This document shows positions 40,494 through 48,078 of a stretch of DNA of 61,422 nt, in pieces. The translations under genes were made by a program, and so were the position numbers. The stretch is from Burkholderiales bacterium (GTDB taxonomy: Bacteria > Pseudomonadota > Gammaproteobacteria > Burkholderiales > Burkholderiaceae_D), in assembly GCA_016200895.1 (NCBI GenBank), contig JACQDX010000058.1, positions 1 to 61,422 on the forward strand, given 5' to 3'. The notes beneath the pieces were generated by a model. The model was not told the origin of the DNA. It saw only the letters and a list, made by a program, of their open reading frames with translations, and did no database searches. Position 1 is the first letter of the stretch; the number at the start of each line of letters is the position of its first letter.

Positions 40494-42008
40494 ATGGATA
40501 CAAGCTCTACCATGACACCGGACATCCCGGTGCAGCGCTACGGAAAACGATTCACGCTGGTGGCTGTCTGCCTGGCGGCGCTGAGCATGCCTGTCAGCTT
40601 TACCGGGCCAGCAGTCGCCCTGTCTGCCATACAGAGGGAATTGGGCGGCTCTTCACTGGCCCTGAGCTGGGTGACGAATGCCTTCATGCTGAGCTTTGGC
40701 AGCTCTCTGCTGGCCACAGGTTCCATGGCAGACCAATATGGCCGCAAGCGGCTCTTCATGACTGGTATGGCAATTTTCCTGCTGGCATCGCTGGCCTTGA
40801 CGGGTGTGCAAAGCCTGTTGTGGTTTGATGTTTTGCGCGCAGGCCAGGGGTTGGGGGCATCGGCGGCTTTTGCCAGTGGCCTGGCTGCACTGGCACAGGA
40901 ATTTGAAGAGGAACAAAGAACCCGCATCTTTAGTTTTGTCGGCACGACCTTTGGTGTGGGGCTGGCATTTGGCCCTTTGTTATGCGGTGTATTGCTCAAT
41001 TGGTTTGGCTGGCGCTCCGTCTTTATGGCGATGAGCCTGATGGCCGCACTGGCGCTGGTTTTCGCCTGGCTGTATATGCATGACTCCAAAGACCCGCAGG
41101 CAACATCGCTGGATGTGGGCGGCACCTTGAGCTTTACCGCAGCCCTCTCCAGCTTCACGTTTGCGCTGCTGCTGGCACCTGCCAGGGGCTGGCTTGATCT
41201 GGCAGTTTTTGGTCTGTTGCTGGCGGCAGTAATATTGCTGATCAGCTTTGTCGTACTGGAGAGACGACACCCCAGGCCCATGCTGGATTTGTCCCTGTTT
41301 CGCTATCCGCGCTTTGTCGGCGCGCAATTCCTGGCTGCTGCACCGGCCTATTCTTTTGTCGTGTTATTGATACTCTTGCCTGGACGTTTCATCGGTATAG
41401 AAAAACTGGGCGAAATTGGTGCTGGCTGGCTGATGCTGGCTTTGTCCTGCCCCATGCTGTGCGTGCCCATGATGGCGGCCTGGCTGACCCGCTGGGCATC
41501 AGTCGGCGTGATTTGTGGTTCTGGCTTGCTGATTGCGGCGCTGGGCCTGCTATACCTGAGCATGATAGCGCCAGGGCAGGCCAGCTCACAGTACATCCCG
41601 CCCCTGATGATCATCGGTCTGGGGACAGCCTTGCCCTGGGGCCTGATGGATGGGCTGGCCGTGAGTGTCGTACCCAAAGAGCGTGCAGGCATGGCAGCAG
41701 GCATCTTCAGCACTACCCGCGTGGCGGGAGAAGGTATAGCCCTGGCGATAGTCAGTGCCATTCTGGCGGCCCTGATACAGAACGCTTTGCCTGCGGGGCT
41801 GGATAGCAACTTGTCAGAAGCGGCACAAAGACTGGCGAATGGCGATCTCGCCAGCGCGCTCGCGACCTTACCTGTTTTGTCCGGCAGCAGCCTGGTCATT
41901 GCCTATGGCAAGGCATTCCAGATATTGCTGCGCATACTGGCCATGATCACTCTGCTGACCGGGCTGTTGACATGGGTATTGCTGGGGGAACGGTCTGAAA
42001 AAAACTGA
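40494..42008 (+). CDS. MFS drug exporter, DHA2 (EmrB/QacA) type
   Basis: From the ATG at 40494 the product is 504 residues with 14 predicted helices, the DHA2 number. Motifs are FTGPAVALSAIQRELGGSSLALSWVTNAFML in helix 1-2, GSMADQYGRKRLFMTGM in loop 2-3 and RAGQGLGASAAFASGLA in helix 4. It should expel hydrophobic toxic compounds with proton exchange. It is divergent from a LysR regulator; there is no membrane-fusion partner, so it acts across the inner membrane alone. The frame is open 10 codons further upstream. Confidence 0.92.
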   Translation: MDTSSTMTPDIPVQRYGKRFTLVAVCLAALSMPVSFTGPAVALSAIQRELGGSSLALSWVTNAFMLSFGSSLLATGSMADQYGRKRLFMTGMAIFLLASLALTGVQSLLWFDVLRAGQGLGASAAFASGLAALAQEFEEEQRTRIFSFVGTTFGVGLAFGPLLCGVLLNWFGWRSVFMAMSLMAALALVFAWLYMHDSKDPQATSLDVGGTLSFTAALSSFTFALLLAPARGWLDLAVFGLLLAAVILLISFVVLERRHPRPMLDLSLFRYPRFVGAQFLAAAPAYSFVVLLILLPGRFIGIEKLGEIGAGWLMLALSCPMLCVPMMAAWLTRWASVGVICGSGLLIAALGLLYLSMIAPGQASSQYIPPLMIIGLGTALPWGLMDGLAVSVVPKERAGMAAGIFSTTRVAGEGIALAIVSAILAALIQNALPAGLDSNLSEAAQRLANGDLASALATLPVLSGSSLVIAYGKAFQILLRILAMITLLTGLLTWVLLGERSEKN

Positions 42009-42546
42009 TATAAAGGATTTTCCGCACCATCAGTAAATCAGGATATGCGCCTGAATCGTCTACTGTACATATTCAAGGTCGCTCCAGCGCAGGCTGGAGC
42101 CCAGCGGCGTTGGTTGAGCAACGAGCAGACTGGAGTCATGATCAAGCCTTACGATATCGCAATGCACACGGCATAAACTCCATGGATTCCTGCCTGCGCA
42201 GGAATGACGACTTAAAAAGATACCCACATCAACAGCTGTGCCGATTTGCATGAGCCGAAATAAGACGGGCACATGCAAGGGTGCGTTGCAAATCCTCAGG
42301 TACGGTGCCTCAATGATAATTGCAAGATTGGAGTATCATTCAAGATGCAAGCAAAATTCCTCATCCGAAAAGATGTACTTTCAGTTTTCCGGCACGGTGG
42401 CATGAAAGTATGGCCAAAGTAAAGTAAGCCGTGGATCAATACAAACCATGTTCCTCCTGATATTTTTTTTAATCATTTATCTATCGATAATTCAGCGTAA
42501 GTCAAGCCTGCTGTCTGCTGCCGTAGTTTGGGCTAGCGGAGAATCA
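42009..42546. other. Intergenic region with a composite inverted repeat
   Basis: Apart from the two inverted repeat arms at 42078 and 42182, I see only short frames, such as a 25-codon one from 42344 (MQAKFLIRKDVLSVF...), with no supporting features. Confidence 0.45.
42078..42210. repeat. Composite repeat: two GCGCAGGC arms in inverted orientation
   Basis: The left arm GTCGCTCCAGCGCAGGCTGG with AGCCCAGCGGCG (from 42078) and the right arm ATGGATTCCTGCCTGCGCAG with GAATGACGAC (42182-42210) are inverted variants of one consensus and enclose about 75-100 bp. The pair looks like the complete element of which single arms are seen elsewhere. Confidence 0.65.
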
Positions 42547-42753
42547 ATGCAAATCATAGAGCCGACAAAAATAGAATATTTTTGCTGGCACCGGGGTCCT
42601 CCAGAGATCTGCTTTCAAGCAAGAAATGAGAAAGAGGAGATATATGAGATTCGCCTGGCATTGCATATTCGGATGGTTCAGTTTGTCAGCCAAATAATAA
42701 AAAACCGTGGGGCCGCTTATGACACGAAACTGGTGTCGAAAAAACGTCTTTGA
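42547..42753 (+). CDS. Possible small protein of unknown function
   Basis: From the ATG at 42547 a 68-residue protein is encoded (MQIIEPTKIEYFCWHRGP, then EICFQARNEKEEIYEIRLALHIRMVQFVSQIIKNRG). The residue pattern is protein-like, with an amphipathic helix. There is no clear ribosome-binding site, although the frame stays open upstream through a hydrophobic stretch to 42448, which could make a membrane-anchored form. No family recognised. Confidence 0.35.
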   Translation: MQIIEPTKIEYFCWHRGPPEICFQARNEKEEIYEIRLALHIRMVQFVSQIIKNRGAAYDTKLVSKKRL

Positions 42754-42916
42754 CTATTAGATGCTACTGCGTCATCAAGGAATATCTGTTTAAGTTCCAA
42801 TTCTCCCGATAATCAAAATTGTGTCCTGGCTAAAAGGACACGCTGCTCATGGTGCTCCGGCATACATCCACAACAGGCGCTTTGCCCGACAACAGCACAA
42901 AACGCCCGTGCAACAA

Positions 42917-44533
42917 TTACTTGGGTGGGAAGCTGTAAGTCACAGTGTAATTCCCGCTACCAGAATACGATTTGACCTGCACATAGTAATAGCCCGCCGT
43001 ACCTGCATAGTTGATAGATTCGGTCGATGAGTTGCCTTCGCTTGCGGCGACCTTGACCCAGGCGCTGCCAGAATATTTGTACAGGTAGAGGTCAAAGTCG
43101 GTACCTGCTGGCCCGCTCAACTGCACGCTATACGTGCCATTGCCTGCCTGGACATAGCCGGGTGTTGCGCTGGGTGCGTTGGCGGTCGCACCGTTGGTCA
43201 GGCTGCCGGTCTGGGTGATAGCGCCGCCTGGTGTTGGTGTGTAAGAGGCAAACACGGTCTTCGCCAGGCCTTCATTGACTGCATGCCATGGATAGCCCAG
43301 CGTGCGCATGCGTGAGTTTTCTGTGGGGCGGTATTTCCCGGTCTTGCAATATTGCGCGCCCTGGAAGGTGCCGACCGTACCATTGGCATACTGCCCCAAA
43401 CCCGTCGGCACGGCCGTGGACGACGAGATCAGGCTACCCCATTTAACATTGCGCGTGCCGTTCAGTGATACATCACCAGAGCTCGGCTCTGCACTCAGGC
43501 TGCAGGTGCCGTAGTCATATTCATCGGCCAAGGCAAAGGCGGTGTGGCCTATCTCATGCAGGGCAATTTCCACTGACTGGGCATGCATCGACAAGGTCGC
43601 TATTTCACCGCCAGAGCCGCCATAGCGGGTGGAGTTGGACACCACGACAATGACGTCACGCTGGTCAGGTGCAAGTACTGAGCCGACGATGTCATAAACC
43701 TTGGTCGAGTTGACGCACAGCAGACGGTCTATGTTATAGCAATAGAAGCTGCCATCCATGGCGGTGTCACGATAAACACCCTTGTCCGGCTCGTCCGCGC
43801 CCGACTGGTTACTGGCGACATCGACGCGATACACATTGATACTGGCACGATTGGCGGCAAACAGGGGATCTGCCATGAAGCCATCGATGACTTTTTGCGC
43901 GTCTGTATGCCATTTGCTCATCTCGGCAGCGGTATAGCCATCGCCGACAAAGACCAGGTCCATGCGTGCATTGGACGGACCATTATTGATGATGGTGGTG
44001 ACGGTTGCTGCCGGAGCGGCAGATGGCGGAGGCTGCATACGGGTTGCCTGGCTGCTGCGTACTATTTTATCGAGTGCAGCGCGATTAAATACTGCAGGCT
44101 GCGGCGGTGGCAGCGCCATGCCCGTGACGCGCGCGGCTTGCTGCTGGATTTCTATGCTGGCGATCTTCTCATCAAAAGGCAGTGAAACCTCGAAGACACC
44201 GTCGGCTTGCCTGACTTGCTGTGACAGGTCGATGGCACCGGTTTTTGGGTCGAACGCTTCGACATGACGCTGCTGGGCGTTACGCACCAACACTTCATGG
44301 ATGATACTGCCCTGGGCATTTCTGGCGATGACACGCCATGGCTCACCCTGGCCGCTATCAGGCATACTGGGCGTCAGGGCAAACTCACCCAGCTCGGCAC
44401 GGACTGGCGTGAAACTGGTGCCCTGCCTGCCGTCGCTATAAGCAACGCGTAGCGAGATATTCCCCGCATAGGCTGCATTGAGTTGAAACACTGTGACTGC
44501 AACAAACAACAAAATAAATTTTAGTGAATTCAT
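42917..44533 (-). CDS. Secreted M64 (IgA-peptidase-like) metallopeptidase with C-terminal PPC domain
   Basis: The 538-residue protein has a signal peptide (1-23, AAYA-G), an N-terminal beta domain and a metallopeptidase domain. H-E-I-G-H at 326-330 is followed by T-A-F-A-L-A-D-E-Y with E338, as in the M64 family (HExxHxxFGLxDEY). MDLVFVGDGYTAAEM (191-205) is the hallmark opening of this family. The C-terminal 85 residues form a PPC-type prepeptidase domain (GTYSVQLSGPAGTDFDLYLYKYSGSAWVKVA...YYYVQVKSYSGSGNYTV), often removed after secretion. It is likely exported to the periplasm or outside; substrate unknown. Monocistronic. Confidence 0.9.
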   Translation of the reverse strand: MNSLKFILLFVAVTVFQLNAAYAGNISLRVAYSDGRQGTSFTPVRAELGEFALTPSMPDSGQGEPWRVIARNAQGSIIHEVLVRNAQQRHVEAFDPKTGAIDLSQQVRQADGVFEVSLPFDEKIASIEIQQQAARVTGMALPPPQPAVFNRAALDKIVRSSQATRMQPPPSAAPAATVTTIINNGPSNARMDLVFVGDGYTAAEMSKWHTDAQKVIDGFMADPLFAANRASINVYRVDVASNQSGADEPDKGVYRDTAMDGSFYCYNIDRLLCVNSTKVYDIVGSVLAPDQRDVIVVVSNSTRYGGSGGEIATLSMHAQSVEIALHEIGHTAFALADEYDYGTCSLSAEPSSGDVSLNGTRNVKWGSLISSSTAVPTGLGQYANGTVGTFQGAQYCKTGKYRPTENSRMRTLGYPWHAVNEGLAKTVFASYTPTPGGAITQTGSLTNGATANAPSATPGYVQAGNGTYSVQLSGPAGTDFDLYLYKYSGSAWVKVAASEGNSSTESINYAGTAGYYYVQVKSYSGSGNYTVTYSFPPK

Positions 44534-44926
44534 GCTGTCTCCGAATTAAATTAGATGAATGTGTGAACTGTCGATGCTGATAATGCTAATGCTGTTGACT
44601 AAGGAAGAACCTCCCCCGATGTTAGAGAGCCGTTGATGAAAGATGTTATCGGGGCAGTCGCTGCGCCTGATGCTGGCAGCTGGAGATCAGTATAGTAAAA
44701 TAAATATATTAAATAAATATTAATGTAAGCAGATGTGACTAAACTGGCGAAGGCAGGCGAACAGGGGCCAGCCAGGCCCGGACTGAGCCTCGTCCGCTAT
44801 ACTGTGACAAACTCATATTTTTTCGAGAACCAATACCGCGATAGCATGGATCGACTTCCGATAGTGCAGTGATGGATACACCTGCATCAAACTGCTTTCC
44901 CAAGCACAAGACCGAAAACCCAAGCA
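44534..44926. other. Intergenic region between divergent genes
   Basis: It holds the promoters of the M64 and HEAT-repeat genes. A long-looped CCCCGAT/ATCGGGG pair (about 44615-44660) is the only structure. A stretch of TAAATATATTAAATAAATATTAA at about 44700 is unusually AT-rich. Confidence 0.4.
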
Positions 44927-46687
44927 ATGACACTACCCCGCCCCGCTGATTTTGAAGGCATACTCAGTCTCTCCCGTACCGACAACGACGGCAGGCAGTC
45001 TGCTGTGCATACAGGTTACCGCGCGGCTCACCAATTGCATGACAATGAGTGCAGCACCGGCATTCATGAATATCTGGATAACGACCAGGTGCAACCAGGT
45101 GAAAGTGGCCGCGTTGCGGTGTGTTTATCCACACCAGATATGTACCCGGCCTGTCTTTGGGAAGGCCGTGAAGTGAATATTCTTGAAGGAAAAAAACAGG
45201 TAGGCACACTCAAGGTCACCTGCATATTCAAAGCCACTTTGCGCACTAGCCATGGCGAATATCTGAACAGATGGCAGGCTCCGCGCCTCACAGAAATTGG
45301 TGCCTGCCTGCTCAATCTCTTCCACGGCGACGAATACCAGATCAATCAACAAGCCTTGCAGCGCCTGCACGAACTGCATGCTTCCCCTCTGGTCTTGCGT
45401 ATGGATGCGACACTGTTCAAGACCGTGATGAACATGCCAGGCTTTGCAACGGCAAACTGCGTTGCCCGCATGCTGACTGGATATCGATTGAATTACACAC
45501 GCAGCCTGGCAGCTTTCAAAGCTGCGTCCAGCGATGAAACTTTCCTCGGCCTGTTCCAGGGCGCATCCAGAAAGAAGGCGCAAGAAGAATACACGCAAGT
45601 GGTGACCGGCCTGGGCAGCCTCATGTATGCCCTGTCTGGTTATGGCCATCTGGCACAGGAAGAAGTTCTGGCATTGCTTGATACAGGCGACAGCTTCCTG
45701 ATCTCCTTTGCCGGGGCCATGATGGATGCGTTTCCCACGATCGACGACCAGCACATCGCACAGCTCCTGGACACGATGGAAGAATACGGCGTGCATGAAT
45801 GGCCCTACCAGCCCGGCATTGCTCTGGCTGCAGCATTGACGAAAAACCCAAAAGGTTTTGACACAGTGCTGAGCAGGTTTGAGTATGGCAACGACAATCT
45901 GCAATCTGGCATACTCAGAAGTTTTGAATCCCTGGAGATGGCATTGCCTTTGCAGGCACAAGACATGATTGTGCGCAGGGCTCAATCATATGATAGCAAT
46001 CGCGATGACGAGACATACAGCACTACTGTCATCGCCCTGGCACTGTGTAAAGACCGGCAAGCAGAGGCAATAGCGATACTGGCCCCCAGCCTTGACAGTG
46101 AAGCCTGGTTTATCCGGGGCAATGCCGCCATGTCACTAGGCTTGCTCGGCATAGAAGATGAAGCATTAATCAATCGTCTCGGTGACATGATCTTTGATAC
46201 CGAAGGCAACGACTGGAGTGTGCGGTCAGCCACGCTAGGGGCTTTGACGGAACTCGGTGACAAGGCCAGCAGCCAGGTAAGCAAATTGCTGCAACTGGCG
46301 CGAGACGATGAAGATGACGAATATACCAATCAAATGCTAGCAGACTGCTTTGCTGCTCTAGGTGACGACTCAGCCGCAGTTATTGAAGCCCTGCGCAAGA
46401 TAGTCGCCAGACAAGCTTATACCAGTGGCAGGCGGGCCGTCATCGCCCTGGGCAAGCTAGGCAAGGCAGCCTCACCTGCGATGGATGCGATCAAGGCATT
46501 CATTGTTAGCGAAGACTACCATGTCGACAATGCCGACCATGCCCACGCGGTCATCGACGCCTGTATCGCCATCAATGGCGCCGACAATGTCGATGTCAAC
46601 AACTGCATCAGGCTTTTGGCAAAGTCTGTGCATGCTGATGTGGCTGAGGTGGCGTACCAGTATTTGAGCAGAAAAACTCAAAAATAA
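44927..46687 (+). CDS. EF-Tu domain III-like barrel fused to a HEAT-repeat protein
   Basis: The 586-residue protein starts with a beta-barrel that resembles EF-Tu domain III: DGRQSAVHTGYRAAHQLHD (about 21-39), then VQPGESGRVAVCLSTPDMYPACLWEGREVNILEGKKQVGTLKVTCIF (about 55-101). This parallels the EF-Tu pattern F-x-x-G-Y-R-P-x-F...M-x-x-P-G-x-x-x-x-x-x-x-E-L...G-x-x-F-x-x-R-E-G-x-x-x-V-G-x-G-x-V. From about 230 to the end there are HEAT-like helical pairs (WFIRGNAAMSLGLLGIEDEALINRLGDM; VRSATLGALTELGDKA; GRRAVIALGKLGKAA). No GTPase motif is present. No signal peptide. It may be a scaffold that borrows an EF-Tu-like surface; function unknown. Confidence 0.75.
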   Translation: MTLPRPADFEGILSLSRTDNDGRQSAVHTGYRAAHQLHDNECSTGIHEYLDNDQVQPGESGRVAVCLSTPDMYPACLWEGREVNILEGKKQVGTLKVTCIFKATLRTSHGEYLNRWQAPRLTEIGACLLNLFHGDEYQINQQALQRLHELHASPLVLRMDATLFKTVMNMPGFATANCVARMLTGYRLNYTRSLAAFKAASSDETFLGLFQGASRKKAQEEYTQVVTGLGSLMYALSGYGHLAQEEVLALLDTGDSFLISFAGAMMDAFPTIDDQHIAQLLDTMEEYGVHEWPYQPGIALAAALTKNPKGFDTVLSRFEYGNDNLQSGILRSFESLEMALPLQAQDMIVRRAQSYDSNRDDETYSTTVIALALCKDRQAEAIAILAPSLDSEAWFIRGNAAMSLGLLGIEDEALINRLGDMIFDTEGNDWSVRSATLGALTELGDKASSQVSKLLQLARDDEDDEYTNQMLADCFAALGDDSAAVIEALRKIVARQAYTSGRRAVIALGKLGKAASPAMDAIKAFIVSEDYHVDNADHAHAVIDACIAINGADNVDVNNCIRLLAKSVHADVAEVAYQYLSRKTQK

Positions 46688-46740
46688 AACCGTCTTGAAT
46701 CAACAGGGTCATGATGTGCAAACGCTTGGCTTTGAATGCG

Positions 46741-46811
46741 ATGGATTCCTGCCTGCGCAGGACTGACGATTGAAAGAGGTTCAAAATAGATGAGCGACAC
46801 GGTTTGCATGG
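46741..46811 (-). repeat. GCGCAGGC-type repeat arm with ACACGGTTTGCATGG tail
   Basis: ATGGATTCCTGCCTGCGCAG is followed by GACTGACGATTG, and then ATAGATGAGCGACACGGTTT with GCATGG at 46785-46811. The tail also follows the copy at 39127. Confidence 0.7.
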
Positions 46812-46981
46812 GCTCAGTGCAACTCCTGGAAAAATGAGGTGCCATGAGTAAATCACGTTTTCAAAAACCTGCCATGAAAATAGTTGAAGCAAGTTCACGC
46901 GGATAAATATTCTTGCCGAAAATCTACCCGCTATCTGTCGAGCGGTGTGCTGTAGCGCTCGCTGTGCTGAAAAAGACAAGG

Positions 46982-47719
46982 CTACTTGCTTAGCGCCCCC
47001 TTTGCACCTGCATCGAATTGATACTTGTCTGCACAATACAAAATGATGTTTTTTGGATTGCTCAGGCAAAGATAGAATTTCTTGGTCTTCCCTTGGGAGC
47101 TCTCGCATGACTTCACGTCAATTGCATCGCGGATAGTGTTAAGCTTTTTGCTGTTGTCGGTCAGCTCTTTTCTGCTAATGTATCCATCATTAAAATTGAC
47201 TTCCCCCTGCAATATGGATTGGTCCAAAAAACGCCAGGTGTCTTTAACAGCTTTAGGACAACGCAAGGCTTTAGAATCTTCTTCACCCTGTCCAAACAAC
47301 ACTTTCGCCATGTCGGATGCCATGACAGTGACTTCTTTGGAGATTGTTTTTTCTTTTGCCCGGGGCTTCACATAAACGTCATCACTGATTTTTTGAAATA
47401 AATATTCTGCACCGCTGACGCTGGCTTTCATGTTTTTTTTATCGAGCTGGCTTATAGTTAAGGTGCCAAAATCAAATTCCAGCAAATGACCATCAGAAAT
47501 GTAATAGACGGAAGGGCTCATGGTGAGAATTTTTCCGCTCGTCGAATACGTCACTTGCGACATATGATGGCCGCTAAATTCCCACCTGTCGTCGTCCTCG
47601 TAGGGTTTGCCGTTATACGTCACAATTTTCCAGCTACCTTTAAGAGCGTTTTCATTCACGTCCAAAGCGAACGCCTGGTTTGCCACTAACATCAGCAATG
47701 CCACTACTATTTTCAACAT
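46982..47719 (-). CDS. Exported protein with a lipocalin-like N-terminal domain, unknown function
   Basis: The 245-residue product has a signal peptide (MLKIVVALLMLVANQAFA-L). The first mature domain, LKGSWKIVTYNGKPYEDDDRWEFSGHHMSQVTYSTSGKILTMSPSVYYISDGHLLEFDFGTLTISQL, has the G-S-W-K-I-V opening and strand pattern of lipocalin-like domains. The C-terminal half carries four Cys (RCPKAVKD, SCESS, FYLCLSNP, LYCADKY), likely two disulfides in the periplasm. I recognise no characterised relative. GGAACAAATC precedes the ATG. Confidence 0.7.
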   Translation of the reverse strand: MLKIVVALLMLVANQAFALDVNENALKGSWKIVTYNGKPYEDDDRWEFSGHHMSQVTYSTSGKILTMSPSVYYISDGHLLEFDFGTLTISQLDKKNMKASVSGAEYLFQKISDDVYVKPRAKEKTISKEVTVMASDMAKVLFGQGEEDSKALRCPKAVKDTWRFLDQSILQGEVNFNDGYISRKELTDNSKKLNTIRDAIDVKSCESSQGKTKKFYLCLSNPKNIILYCADKYQFDAGAKGALSK

Positions 47720-48078
47720 GATTTGTTCCTTGACAGTTTATCGAATAAGCTGATTGACCACTTCATCAGGATACAGACCAGAAAATCTTGTGTCCATACC
47801 GGACAATGCAGGTAAGCTGTTCCGCACTTATCAGTTTTGTCAACCACCTGTAAGATAGTTCGCGCTGGTGCGATTAACGGAGCTTTATCTGACGTTAATG
47901 CAGTGTGCACGATGCTCACGGTGATCAAGCGCATGGATATGAATACGATGGATTCCTGCCTGCGCAGGAATGACGATAGAGAGGGTGTCCAAATAAGTGG
48001 GGGATACGGTTTTCTTATACTCTTTACAGCCATAAGTACAGAAAAAATTGGGTGATCGTCTACGAATTGCGTTACCCC
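47720..48078. other. Intergenic region with one repeat arm
   Basis: About 360 bp. It includes the promoter of the gene at 46982-47719 on its left and the repeat arm at 47947. A GGTGCGATTAACGG at about 47869 resembles the end of the 193-bp element. No gene. Confidence 0.45.
47947..47977 (-). repeat. GCGCAGGC-type repeat arm
   Basis: ATGGATTCCTGCCTGCGCAG followed by GAATGACGATAG, the canonical arm; the tail is partly eroded. Confidence 0.7.
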
